Source: Clostridia bacterium (GTDB lineage Bacteria > Bacillota > Clostridia > Lachnospirales > Anaerotignaceae). From it: a DNA stretch of 64,000 nt. Each line of letters opens with the position of its first letter. Positions within the stretch are counted from its first letter, which is position 1. The position numbers and the translations under genes were made by a program. Of this stretch, positions 9,670-17,716 are shown one piece after another. The stretch lies in contig CAJTDC010000009.1 in assembly GCA_910575055.1 (NCBI GenBank), forward strand, positions 49,090 to 113,089, in the 5' to 3' direction. The notes beneath the pieces are model-generated. The model did not search any database and was not told where the DNA came from. It was given only the letters and a program-made list of their open reading frames with translations.

Positions 9670-10008
9670 ATAACCTGTTTGTATCATATTTCTGCCAAAC
9701 CTTGAAAAGTCTTTTACCATAATACAGTTCACTTGATAGGATTTCACGAGTTCTAAAAGTTCTTGTATTGCAGGACGTTCAAAGTTTGTACCTGTTTTAC
9801 CATTATCAATGTATGTTTTTATTACTTGAAACTCTGGATTGACTGCAACAAAATTTTTTAACAACATTTGTTGATGTTCTATGGAATTCCCTCTATTTTT
9901 GTTATCCTCAACAGATAATCGAATATAAAAAGCAGTGTTGATTGTAAAATTTGATTTTGAAACAGTATTTTGATTTGAAATATTGTTTTTTCTACTTTTT
10001 CTAGCCAT
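9670..10008 (-). CDS. Serine recombinase, 5' exon (catalytic N-terminus)
   Basis: The first exon, 113 codons, of the intron-split large serine recombinase. AFYIRLSVED carries the nucleophilic Ser region, followed by the resolvase-fold motifs DNGKTGTNFERPA and MVKDFSRFGRN. The frame passes the 5' splice site after TGY. Without splicing it would run 14 more codons into the intron and stop near 9625. The ATG at 10008 lies 1 nt after the stop of the upstream recombinase gene, with AGGAGG 9 nt before it, so the two recombinases are one transcriptional unit. Tandem large serine recombinases often act together at the end of an integrative element. Confidence 0.9.
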
Positions 10009-10009
10009 G

Positions 10010-11611
10010 TCAAATAACCTCCTTTTGAAAATGGAACATTTTTATTGTTTCTTCATATTCCGATTGATAACGGAACGTAATTTCAATTTGTTTCTTTTCA
10101 AAAATTTTGATAGACTGTATCAGTTGAATGACTGCGTTTCTATCTAGTTCTGTAATATTCGAAAATTTTTTAAAATGTTCTATCCATTCTTTTCGGTCAC
10201 GCCATAACTCTTTTTCTAACTTTTCATTTAAAGTAGAAATTTTTTTTTCTACTGTTTCTAACTTTGTTGTATACTCCTCTTTTAACATTCTATGATCTTG
10301 TTTTGGCAAAATTCCCTTGATATAATTTTCATACAGTGAAGATTTAAACTCTTTTAATTCTTCTGCTGTTTGTTCTTTTTGTGCAATTTCTTTCCCATAT
10401 TTTTGTACAATTTTTTGATTCATTCTTTCTTTTTCTATACTGTTGAGCAATTTCTCTAATGAAATCACACTACTGATATGTTTTTTGATACTTTCCAAAA
10501 CACAAGCTATCAAGCAATCCTCTTTTATCATATGAGAAGAAGTGCAGCCCTTTTTGCCCGTTGGACAATAATAATAAAAATATTTTTTATCTTTATAAGT
10601 AACACTTTTTCTTGTCATACGATTTCCACAATCGGCACAAATTAGCAGCCCTGAAAATAAATACACACTCTCTTTATGAGGTGCTGTTTTGGTATCCAAA
10701 AGAAGAATACTTTGCACTAAATCAAATTCCTGTTTTGAAATGATTGCTTCATGCGTGTTCTCTACATATATCCATTCATTTTTAGGCTTTTGGATAATAT
10801 TTTTTAATTTGTAATTGTATGTTGTTTTTTTGCCTTGCACCATTGTTCCTGTATAAATTTCATTTTTTAATATTCTCAGCACTGCTTTTGCTGACCATTT
10901 TGCATTTTCTGTTGCAGCATATCCGCCTTTTGCATAAGCATATCCGTTTTGTTTTTTATACATAATAGGAGAGAGGATAGCTTTTTCATTCAGCACATCA
11001 GCAATTTTTGCTGCACTCATGCCATCTAATTTCATTTTAAAAATATCTTTAATAATCGGTGCTGTTTGTTCATCAACTATAAGCTGATTTTTATTTTCCT
11101 CTGATTTTTGATAGCCATAAGGGGTAAAAGCAGCTACATACAATCCTTCTTTTCTTTTTTGTTCTAAAACACTTCTAATTTTTTTAGAGATGTCTTGACT
11201 ATAAGCGTCATTGATGATTGTTTTTAAGGAAACATCTAAACCAGTACAATTTTCTTTTAAAGTATCAATGTTATCATTGATAGCAATAAAACGAACACCC
11301 AACGACGGCAATATTTGTCGCAAATATTTTCCCGTTTGTATGTAATCTCTGCCAAATCTGGACAAATCTTTTACAATAATGCAATTTACTTTTTCTGCTC
11401 TAATGTCCTCCATCATTTCCTGAAATGCTGGTCTGTCGAACAAAACACCTGTATAACCATCGTCCACTTTTTCAGAAACAATTTCAATATCTGAATATTT
11501 TTTTACAAACTCTCTAATAAGAGCTTTTTGATTAGAAATACTGTTGCTTTCATTTTCTTTCTCATTGGTGTAAGAAAGTCTTGTATAGCTGATTGCTTTA
11601 TATTTTGACAT
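10010..11611 (-). CDS. Large serine recombinase
   Basis: A 533-residue site-specific recombinase. The N-terminal resolvase domain (residues ~5-150) has the Ser motif YTRLSYTNEKEN, then DDGYTGVLFDRPAF and KDLSRFGRDYIQTG. The recombinase domain (~165-280) includes PYGYQKSEENKNQL and WSAKAVLRILKNEIYTG. A zinc ribbon follows (LLICADCGNRMTRK, then YYYCPTGKKGC), and a long coiled coil and DNA-binding tail complete it. The length is normal and no lesion is seen. The ATG at 11611 has AAGGAG upstream. It is paired with the intron-split recombinase and probably mobilises the inserted module. Confidence 0.95.
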   Translation of the reverse strand: MSKYKAISYTRLSYTNEKENESNSISNQKALIREFVKKYSDIEIVSEKVDDGYTGVLFDRPAFQEMMEDIRAEKVNCIIVKDLSRFGRDYIQTGKYLRQILPSLGVRFIAINDNIDTLKENCTGLDVSLKTIINDAYSQDISKKIRSVLEQKRKEGLYVAAFTPYGYQKSEENKNQLIVDEQTAPIIKDIFKMKLDGMSAAKIADVLNEKAILSPIMYKKQNGYAYAKGGYAATENAKWSAKAVLRILKNEIYTGTMVQGKKTTYNYKLKNIIQKPKNEWIYVENTHEAIISKQEFDLVQSILLLDTKTAPHKESVYLFSGLLICADCGNRMTRKSVTYKDKKYFYYYCPTGKKGCTSSHMIKEDCLIACVLESIKKHISSVISLEKLLNSIEKERMNQKIVQKYGKEIAQKEQTAEELKEFKSSLYENYIKGILPKQDHRMLKEEYTTKLETVEKKISTLNEKLEKELWRDRKEWIEHFKKFSNITELDRNAVIQLIQSIKIFEKKQIEITFRYQSEYEETIKMFHFQKEVI

Positions 11612-11753
11612 AAAAAAATCACTCCTTAAAAATTTACAGACTTCTCCCGTAAATTCAAGAGTGATACCATTTCTCTTTATTCAATTTATACCTTTTATCT
11701 TTTTCCGTTATTAGTATATCACACTTTTCAAAAGAAGTCTACTATAAATTTGA

Positions 11754-11969
11754 TTACAATAATATTCCTTTTAAACAGTCCTCCAATGATAATCCATTTT
11801 CTGAAAATTTGGATATGACAACATATTTGCCACATTTAAAACAGTAAGGATTTTTAATTTGTCGTACATAATCTTTTATTCTTTCCTCTTTGGGTAAATC
11901 TGTATTGATAACAACATCTCTAATATCCACTAATTTATCTCTATCAATTACTTTTGGTTTATTTTTCAT
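11754..11969 (-). CDS. Small ICE-associated protein, DUF6870-like
   Basis: A 71-residue protein beginning MKNKPKVIDRDKLVDIRDVV, with a conserved LPKEERIKDYVRQIKNPYCF core and a C-terminal SLEDCLKGILL. Small proteins of this pattern (called DUF6870, from memory) are common cargo of Firmicute ICEs; their role is unknown. The ATG at 11969 has GAGGAGG 9 nt upstream. A longer frame to 12005 would cross the strong hairpin at 11988-12041. It lies upstream of the recombinases and may be co-transcribed with them. Confidence 0.7.
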   Translation of the reverse strand: MKNKPKVIDRDKLVDIRDVVINTDLPKEERIKDYVRQIKNPYCFKCGKYVVISKFSENGLSLEDCLKGILL

Positions 11970-11987
11970 GTTTTTATTCCTCCTCTT

Positions 11988-12041
11988 TTTTAATAGAAAA
12001 GACAAAACACTTTTTGAAATGTCCTGTCTTTTCTATTAAAA
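11988..12041 (-). repeat. 17-bp perfect inverted repeat before the 71-aa gene
   Basis: TTTTAATAGAAAAGACA at 11988-12004 is perfectly complementary to 12025-12041, with a 20-nt loop. In the minus-strand transcript the hairpin ends immediately before the GAGGAGG ribosome site of the 71-residue gene. It could be a terminator/attenuator or a translation-control stem. Confidence 0.7.
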
Positions 12042-12078
12042 TTTCTGTCAGACTGCAATAGTACAGCCTGACAGAAAT
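12041..12078. repeat. 11-bp inverted repeat next to the 17-bp hairpin
   Basis: ATTTCTGTCAG at 12041-12051 pairs with CTGACAGAAAT at 12068-12078. It abuts the longer hairpin to the left, giving two consecutive stems. No U-run follows on either strand, so a protein-binding or recombination site is as likely as termination. Confidence 0.5.
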
Positions 12079-12188
12079 ATGCTTTTATGTATTTTAAAAA
12101 TTTTTTCTTTTGTACTGTATTCTAATATAACAAGATTATATTTTTAGCTCGTTCCCCAATACGGAATATACAAACTGCTAAAAAGCTG

Positions 12189-12346
12189 TCACAAATACCT
12201 CCGATACGTGTTATATTGCAGTTGACAAGTCTGCACACAATATTCGCAGTATCCCTCATTTACTATGCGAGGCACACAATAGTGACTTTCTAAAATTTAT
12301 GAAATCGCTCCAATACTTTTTTTGTATCATCGTGGCAGTTCTGCAT
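12189..12346 (-). pseudogene. Possible decayed Cys-rich small protein
   Basis: From an ATG at 12346 the frame reads MQNCHDDTKKVLERFHKF and stops. One inserted T near 12293 would continue it as LESHYCVP...GYCEYCVQTCQLQYNTYRRYL to a stop at 12189, 52 residues in all. The Cys pattern (C-x8-9-CxxC-x3-C) suggests a small zinc-binding protein. No ribosome site precedes the ATG, so it may be dead or mis-started. Apart from this, 12079-12477 shows no gene. Confidence 0.35.
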
Positions 12347-12477
12347 TAATATTAGAAATCATTTGTATACTGATATGAATAGTTTACTATTTTTTGTCAA
12401 GGTGCAATAAAAAGGTATCACGAAAAACCTTCTTAATTATATAGGTAACTTCTCGGGCAAAATACCACCCTGTTTTT

Positions 12478-12870
12478 TTATTTTTTTAAAATTTTTTCTA
12501 TTTTTTTTAAAACTGCGGAAACAGACTTTTGAACAGCATATAGTTTACATTTTTCCATTTGTGCAATTTCTGTATAATTGTAGCCACAAATGCGGTTTAA
12601 ATAAAATCTTCTCTGTTGTGTTTCAGTGCAAGTGCTTACAATTTTTTGGATTTCTTTTAGCTGCTCTCTGTTAATGCAGTAGTCCTCTAAATTTTCAGCC
12701 ACTCTTTTTTGATGTACTATGTAATCGTTCAGTTCTCTATCATCAATATGTTTTCTTCTTTCATATCTTTGATGTTCCTTTTCTTTGCTTTCTTCCTGCA
12801 AAACTTCATAAATTTCTTCTGATACCTCAACGGAAACCATTTTCCCATCACTATTTTTAATTTTTCTCAT
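12478..12870 (-). CDS. Sigma-70-like region 4 regulator (ICE type)
   Basis: A 130-residue protein starting MRKIKNSDGKMVSVEVSEE. An acidic/basic N-terminal half is followed by a C-terminal sigma-70 region-4-type HTH (TCTETQQRRFYLNRICGYNY, then TEIAQMEKCKLYAVQKSV). Proteins of this form are standard regulators in Firmicute conjugative elements and resemble the small sigma-like regulators of the Tn916 family. The ATG at 12870 has AGGAGGAG 5 nt upstream. It is probably the regulator of the recombinase-bearing element. Confidence 0.85.
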   Translation of the reverse strand: MRKIKNSDGKMVSVEVSEEIYEVLQEESKEKEHQRYERRKHIDDRELNDYIVHQKRVAENLEDYCINREQLKEIQKIVSTCTETQQRRFYLNRICGYNYTEIAQMEKCKLYAVQKSVSAVLKKIEKILKK

Positions 12871-12942
12871 TTTGTTCTCCTCCTAGTTTTGAATTTTTTT
12901 GAACTCAAAATTGGATAGGTGGAGAACGACAGTGTTTTTTGA

Positions 12943-12989
12943 GCAAAAAAAAGAACAAGTAAAATATAAAATTCACTTGTTCTTTTTGC
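12943..12989. terminator. Bidirectional terminator at the element edge
   Basis: AAAAGAACAAGT (12949-12960) pairs with ACTTGTTCTTTT (12975-12986), with A-rich and T-rich flanks on both sides, so it can terminate on either strand. It separates the mobile module from the toxin array. Confidence 0.75.
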
Positions 12990-13097
12990 TTTTTTTGCAA
13001 ATTGAAAAAATAAAAAAGAGTATTTTTATAAATAGTATACATTTGACTAAAATTATTTTATAAGTATTTATAATAAAATATTTATTATTTAGCAAAT

Positions 13098-13152
13098 AAA
13101 AAAGAGTTAATTTATTTACATAAAAATATGTAATATTAATTGGCTCTTTTGT
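13098..13152 (-). terminator. Terminator at the end of the toxin-array operon
   Basis: After the pentapeptide-repeat gene the minus strand carries AAAAGAG, an AT-rich interrupted stem and CTCTTTT followed by more T and A. It is the last hairpin of the 40-to-13-kb minus-strand block. The rest of 12990-13182 is AT-rich with no gene. Confidence 0.6.
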
Positions 13153-13182
13153 CTTTCGTATTTTTTCAATACTATATTTATT

Positions 13183-14289
13183 TTAAAATAATTTGTTTTT
13201 CTGTTGTTCTGTTAAAATAATTTGTTTCAGTTGCTTCTTAGAAAAAATACATTTTTCCAATACAGCATTTGTAAAATCAACATTTTCAATATCTGCCTCC
13301 CTAAAATCTGCATAGTTTAATACAGTATTTTTAAAACTGGCATTTTTTAAGCAACAACCTTTAAAAGAAGTATAACAATAGGCAGAATAAATTTTTAACA
13401 TAAAAAGTATATCATCTAATTCTGTAACTGCATCATCAAAGCAAGCTCCCTGCAAATCTGCACCGTCAAAGCAAGCATAATTTAATACTGTTTGTTCTAA
13501 ATTTGACTGTTTTAAATTTGATTTTTGAAATCTTACTCCCTGTAAATTGCTGCCTTTTAAATCAATTCCTTTCAAATCACTTTGTCTAACATCTGCATAT
13601 CTTAAATCCATATCATTTGCAGAAATACCTTTTAAATCAATTCCTTTCAAATCGACAAAACAAAAATTTTTATCTTCTTGTTTTAAAAACTTTCTTTTCC
13701 ATTTTCCATAATCTATTTCTGTATCTTGTTGATACAATTTGTCACAAGGTTCAAAATACTCACCACTTTGTATTTCTAAATGTTCTGCTTTTTTTAGTTT
13801 ATAATAAGCGTCACTTTCTGTTAATTCATTCATAGCATATCGCAATATTTCTACAAAAAAATAATGAAATATGTTTAGTTGTTTTATTATGAACATTTCC
13901 AGTTCTGGTATGGAAAAAACAGAGCGATAAGTATTACTTTGCAATAAAACCTCATTGTAAAATTGATAATAATAGTGATAAATGACCTGACTATCTAAAA
14001 CACCGATTTCTTTTCCTTTTTTCAAATACCAATATTCATCATATAAAAACAAATGATATTGATAAATTCCTTCTAATATATCCTGCCTCATAATATGAAA
14101 TGTAATATAATTTATTTTTTGTTCGCATTGTTGTGCTTTGTAAAAAAGTTTTTCTATTTCTGTACAAATTGTTTTTTGTATTTGTTCTATGTTTTGTTGT
14201 ATTTCATTTTGCATGATAAAAACAATATCTTGTAATATAGGAAATAATATTTCATTTTCCCATTTTTGAAACATTTCTTTTTTATTCAT
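13183..14289 (-). CDS. Pentapeptide-repeat protein of the injection locus
   Basis: A 368-residue protein. Residues ~1-210 are an alpha-helical domain rich in Tyr/Gln that I do not recognise. From ~215 to the end it has pentapeptide repeats of the A(D/N)LXX kind (IDLKGISANDMDLRYADV, SNLQGVRFQKSNLKQSNL, ADFREADIENVDF), which fold as a right-handed quadrilateral beta-helix. It is the last gene of a four-gene unit with the DcrB-like protein, the VgrG-like spike and the Imm11-like gene, 10 nt after the DcrB-like gene. Pentapeptide proteins accompany VgrG-like genes elsewhere. A tip or adaptor role is inferred. AGGAAG precedes the ATG at 14289. Confidence 0.85.
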   Translation of the reverse strand: MNKKEMFQKWENEILFPILQDIVFIMQNEIQQNIEQIQKTICTEIEKLFYKAQQCEQKINYITFHIMRQDILEGIYQYHLFLYDEYWYLKKGKEIGVLDSQVIYHYYYQFYNEVLLQSNTYRSVFSIPELEMFIIKQLNIFHYFFVEILRYAMNELTESDAYYKLKKAEHLEIQSGEYFEPCDKLYQQDTEIDYGKWKRKFLKQEDKNFCFVDLKGIDLKGISANDMDLRYADVRQSDLKGIDLKGSNLQGVRFQKSNLKQSNLEQTVLNYACFDGADLQGACFDDAVTELDDILFMLKIYSAYCYTSFKGCCLKNASFKNTVLNYADFREADIENVDFTNAVLEKCIFSKKQLKQIILTEQQKNKLF

Positions 14290-14299
14290 AATCTTCTTC

Positions 14300-14881
14300 C
14301 TAATTTTCTATTTGTATAGACAACAACATTTGTTTTATAATATTTATCCAATCTCTTTTTTGTGTAAAAGGGCAATGAAATGTTCCAATTACCCAGTTAT
14401 GATTTATCAAAAATAAAAATATTACTTCTAATATGGCATCATTTTCTATTTGTAATGGAAACAAAAATTGTATGACAGATAAATTCTGTTTTGTGTTCAA
14501 AATAGCTTTTTCTATTGTAATATCAGTATTCATTTCTTTGATATCTTGTTCCATTTCCTGTTGTACTTTCAAAATATCTGTTCCAATTTGTTCACAGTCC
14601 AAAAAAGAAAAAGTGATATTAATATCCATTTCCTCATTAGTATATACAAAATCTGGATGGTCTTCTGCTCCATATTTTAATGCAATAGTATGTTCTTTCA
14701 TACTATCAAAAAAAACAGGTAACATCATACTAAATTCTCCATGACACAATTTTTTTCTTTCAAACTTTATTATGTTATAAAAAATTTCTGCATATCCCCT
14801 ATTAATATCATTTTTTTGCAGTTCTTTCCTTTTTTTCTCTTGATTGATAATTTTTACCATATCTTCCGCATAACTTTTCAA
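14300..14881 (-). CDS. DcrB-like protein, candidate effector chaperone
   Basis: A 193-residue protein with an N-terminal charged helix and a DcrB/DUF1795-like fold pattern: GEFSMMLPVFFDSM, an aromatic FVYTNEEMDINITFSF strand pair and a C-terminal WVIGTFHCPFTQKRDWINII. In Proteobacteria DUF1795/EagR proteins are chaperones for type VI effectors with hydrophobic N-termini. Here it sits 13 nt after a VgrG-like gene and near effectors with hydrophobic N-termini, so a chaperone role is a reasonable inference. The fold assignment is by pattern only. It starts at a TTG at 14881 with GGAAG about 9 nt upstream; an ATG seven codons in is an alternative. Confidence 0.65.
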   Translation of the reverse strand: MKSYAEDMVKIINQEKKRKELQKNDINRGYAEIFYNIIKFERKKLCHGEFSMMLPVFFDSMKEHTIALKYGAEDHPDFVYTNEEMDINITFSFLDCEQIGTDILKVQQEMEQDIKEMNTDITIEKAILNTKQNLSVIQFLFPLQIENDAILEVIFLFLINHNWVIGTFHCPFTQKRDWINIIKQMLLSIQIEN

Positions 14882-14894
14882 AATAAATCACTTC

Positions 14895-16277
14895 CTATGC
14901 TTTAAAGTGCATAATTTCATCTACAATTACATTCGCTTTTGGTGTGGTTGCCATAATTCTGTCTGTTGCCTGAAACACAATTTTATTTGCTTCTAACCTC
15001 ATTAAATTTGCTGTATTTATTTGAATACCAGCACTTCCTGTCAGCGTAATGCCAGTGCCGTAATTCATATTGACAGCACATTTTTGTTCTGAAGCAACGA
15101 AATCAATACTTGTAGGAGATAATACCATTTCTTTTTTATGTATATTTCCAAATCTTTTTGTAGAAACATATTGTGTTTTTGCATTTTGTTTTCCGTCTGT
15201 TCTATTCACAAGTCTTACATACATTTGCGATTCATCTGTTTTTGGACTATACAATTTCACACTATCTCCTACTTGAGGCATACTATAATATCCTGTTTGT
15301 CCTTCTGTAGTATACAAAGTATTATATGGAAACCAGTAACATTTTGCTATATCTTGTGTTTCATCAATGCATAAATGTAATTTTAAACAATCTTTTTTTA
15401 CATCAAGCACTTTTCCATCAATAGACAAGCCCATAAAAGCAGCATTATAAAATGTATTTGTAAAAACACCTTCTTTTTTACATAATTGATAATAGCAAAT
15501 CATTTTTCCGTGCTGTAATACCATTTCTTTTTTTACTACAACAAAATAAAAGTCATGGTATAATATCGTATCGCCTAATTCATAATCATGTTTTGTTTCA
15601 ATTTTAAAATAAGTGAAATCCAATAAACTCTTTTCGTCAAAATTTTGATTTTGTATCATATATTTATCTGTCTTTCTGATAATTCTATAATGTTGAGCTT
15701 GTTCTTTGTATGTTTCACCATTGGGCAGACCAATGTACATTTTAGGCTTGTCAGATAAAATATCAGGTATCACAATCGTATTGAGCTGAGAAGCAAGTCG
15801 CAATAAAAATGCCCAATCTGTTTCGTCATACTGTATGATTACTCTATTTTGAGTTTTGCCATTGGAAGCAGTATCTATAAAATCGCCTTGATATTCTGTT
15901 CTGATAATCTGTTCAAATAGAGATTGATATTTATTTTCTGTATGTTGAAAACTTCTTCTTTTCTTTTTAATATCTAACAAAATACTATTGCTTTTTGCTG
16001 TCAAGCTAACAATACAAACATCTTGTATCATAGAAACTTGTAAATCCATCAACACTCCTGAAAATAATATCGGTTTTTTGTCATTGCCTTTTTGAAGCAA
16101 TACAATATTTGTTTTTTCATTTAGGCTGTAAATATCTTCTACCTTTTGACCATCTTCTAACATTACATCAATGGTTGCGACAGCGTGTTCATTACATTTT
16201 TGTACTATTTTTACAGACAATATTTTTTGCACTTTCAAAGGAATTTCTATTTCTAAATCTTTTAATAATATGCTCAT
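14895..16277 (-). CDS. VgrG/gpD-like contractile-injection spike protein
   Basis: A 460-residue protein resembling the phage_GPD/VgrG family of tail-spike hubs. The N-terminal gp27-like part contains the hallmark QYDETDWAFLLRLASQ around residue 150. A gp5 OB-fold-like segment follows (MGLSIDGKVLDV, then YYSMPQVGDSVKLYSPK) and then a C-terminal beta-rich tail. VgrG-type hubs carry effectors at the tip of contractile injection machines. No sheath, tube or baseplate genes lie in the window, so the remainder must be elsewhere or the protein works differently. GGTGAG precedes the ATG at 16277. The gene follows the Imm11-like gene by 12 nt. Confidence 0.85.
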   Translation of the reverse strand: MSILLKDLEIEIPLKVQKILSVKIVQKCNEHAVATIDVMLEDGQKVEDIYSLNEKTNIVLLQKGNDKKPILFSGVLMDLQVSMIQDVCIVSLTAKSNSILLDIKKKRRSFQHTENKYQSLFEQIIRTEYQGDFIDTASNGKTQNRVIIQYDETDWAFLLRLASQLNTIVIPDILSDKPKMYIGLPNGETYKEQAQHYRIIRKTDKYMIQNQNFDEKSLLDFTYFKIETKHDYELGDTILYHDFYFVVVKKEMVLQHGKMICYYQLCKKEGVFTNTFYNAAFMGLSIDGKVLDVKKDCLKLHLCIDETQDIAKCYWFPYNTLYTTEGQTGYYSMPQVGDSVKLYSPKTDESQMYVRLVNRTDGKQNAKTQYVSTKRFGNIHKKEMVLSPTSIDFVASEQKCAVNMNYGTGITLTGSAGIQINTANLMRLEANKIVFQATDRIMATTPKANVIVDEIMHFKA

Positions 16278-16289
16278 TTTCTCACCGCC

Positions 16290-16784
16290 CTATATCATAT
16301 GCTCCACTTTTTGAAAAGAAATACCAATATATTCTTTTCGCAATATATTTTCTGTCAATACTCTGTCAAACACAAAATATTCTTGTTTCTCAAAATCAAC
16401 ACGAAACAAAAAGCGTTCTTCTATTTTGTCACTTTGAAATACAACATCATCTATACTCTTATATTTTCCTTCTGCAATACAATTCAGTGCTGGGCAAACA
16501 CACTTCCAGTAAACAACAGACTGCATATGCTGATTATCACACAAAAATATGGGATAAAATGCAAGCGTTTCATCATAGATTTCCAGCAATTCTTTTAAAC
16601 CATCTGAAAACAAATGAAATGTAGAAAACAGCTTGCGAACCATAATATAATCCACCTGCAAATATTTTTCTCCTAAATTGCACTCAATGACATCTTCATT
16701 TGCCTGCTCCAACTCTTCTTTTGTCATGTTGATATGGATTGCATTTGTAATTCTTTTGTCAGGTTTTACAATATAATAGGAAAT
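16290..16784 (-). CDS. Imm11/DUF1629-like protein with probable ATT start
   Basis: The gene encodes 164 residues if read from ATT at 16784. The sequence resembles the Imm11/DUF1629 family: an N-terminal SYYIVKPDKRITNAI strand, then a central YPIFLCDNQ, and near the C-terminus SIDDVVFQSDKIEERFLFRV, YFVFDRVLTENI and GISFQKV. The first ATG (16727) has no ribosome site and would remove the conserved N-terminal strand. In contrast AAGGAGGTGAT lies 7 nt before ATT at 16784, so a rare ATT start, as in infC, is favoured. It leads the unit with VgrG, DcrB-like and pentapeptide genes, suggesting a role in the injection system rather than simple immunity. Confidence 0.7.
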   Translation of the reverse strand: MSYYIVKPDKRITNAIHINMTKEELEQANEDVIECNLGEKYLQVDYIMVRKLFSTFHLFSDGLKELLEIYDETLAFYPIFLCDNQHMQSVVYWKCVCPALNCIAEGKYKSIDDVVFQSDKIEERFLFRVDFEKQEYFVFDRVLTENILRKEYIGISFQKVEHMI

Positions 16785-16800
16785 AGTATCACCTCCTTGT

Positions 16801-16851
16801 TATGCTGAGCAACATCTGTGAAACACTCCACCAAAAAGCAGAGTGTTTCAC
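16801..16851 (-). repeat. Border hairpin repeat R1
   Basis: One of eight copies of a cassette-border element. GTGAAACACTC (16818-16828) pairs with GAGTGTTTCAC (16841-16851), and the hairpin is followed on the minus strand by ATGTTGCTCAGCA and the strong ribosome site of the Imm11-like gene. Confidence 0.85.
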
Positions 16852-16875
16852 AAATTAAATGCAGTTGCAACATTT

Positions 16876-17274
16876 TTAGTCTACACAAATACCAAACAAA
16901 GAAGATACTTTATGTCTTTTTTCTAAATCTTTTAAATATGTATCTGAATTTCCAAATACATTCACTACTTCTTTTCTATGGTCTTCATCATCTTCTTCCT
17001 CCATTTCATCACATATATCAAATAAGAGTTTTCGTATATCATTTTCGTGAATGACATCACACCTAATAATAACTACACATGTACAACTAGCTTTATGAGT
17101 TGCAAATAACATATAATTATTTTCTGTAGTTTTTTCTAAAATAAATATTTCACCATTACTAATATCTTTTCTAATAAAATTTTCTATCGAAATATTCAAT
17201 AGTTTTGATAATTTTTCTTCTATTATTTCCATAAACTCATTTTCAAACTGAAATTCATATTGACAAATTTTCAT
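16876..17274 (-). CDS. Hypothetical protein, probable extra immunity gene
   Basis: A 132-residue acidic protein beginning MKICQYEFQFENEFMEIIEE, with no recognised domain. A hydrophobic core strand CTCVVIIRCDVI lies in the middle and the C-terminus is basic. It follows the Imm7-like gene by about 20 nt and precedes border repeat R1, so it sits in the immunity position of cassette C11. It may protect against a toxin no longer present. ATG at 17274 has GGAAG 8 nt upstream; an ATG at 17289 does not. Confidence 0.6.
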   Translation of the reverse strand: MKICQYEFQFENEFMEIIEEKLSKLLNISIENFIRKDISNGEIFILEKTTENNYMLFATHKASCTCVVIIRCDVIHENDIRKLLFDICDEMEEEDDEDHRKEVVNVFGNSDTYLKDLEKRHKVSSLFGICVD

Positions 17275-17295
17275 AATAAAAACTTCCATTTTTTA

Positions 17296-17697
17296 CTATA
17301 CATTTGCATCTTCTACAATTGGAATAAAAGGAGAAAGAAATGTATCTTTTTGTTCATGCAAAGTTCCTCTTGATATAGAATATACTTGAAATTCATTATT
17401 TTTTCCATTTAAGTCTTCATCATCTAAAATATAAATAACACCATAACTGCCATATGCAGTTCTTGCAACGAAATCAAAAAATTCAAGTAATTCAATAACC
17501 TCCTCTGTTTTTCTGTTAGAAAATATAGATGTTTCTATATACCATTCTCCATTGCAAACCTTTATTTGTGGTTTATTCCATTTCAATTCTTGTATTTTTC
17601 TTTCTATTTCATATAATATTACATCAATATTTTCTTCTTCGTTTTCTTTTACTTCATAAGTTTCTCTTATTGTAATCCAACAATGTAATTCAAACAT
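17296..17697 (-). CDS. Imm7-family immunity protein (cassette C11)
   Basis: A 133-residue protein with the pattern of Imm7: N-terminal MFELHCWITIRET, central NGEWYIETSIFSNRK, and C-terminal AYGSYGVIYILDDED, NEFQVYSISRG and DTFLSPFIPIVED. Imm7 proteins neutralise nuclease-type toxin tips. It starts 19 nt after the REase-fold effector gene, with AAGGAG 9 nt before the ATG, so it is the cognate partner of that effector. Confidence 0.88.
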   Translation of the reverse strand: MFELHCWITIRETYEVKENEEENIDVILYEIERKIQELKWNKPQIKVCNGEWYIETSIFSNRKTEEVIELLEFFDFVARTAYGSYGVIYILDDEDLNGKNNEFQVYSISRGTLHEQKDTFLSPFIPIVEDANV

Positions 17698-17716
17698 TTT
17701 TTTAGCTCCTTAAAAT

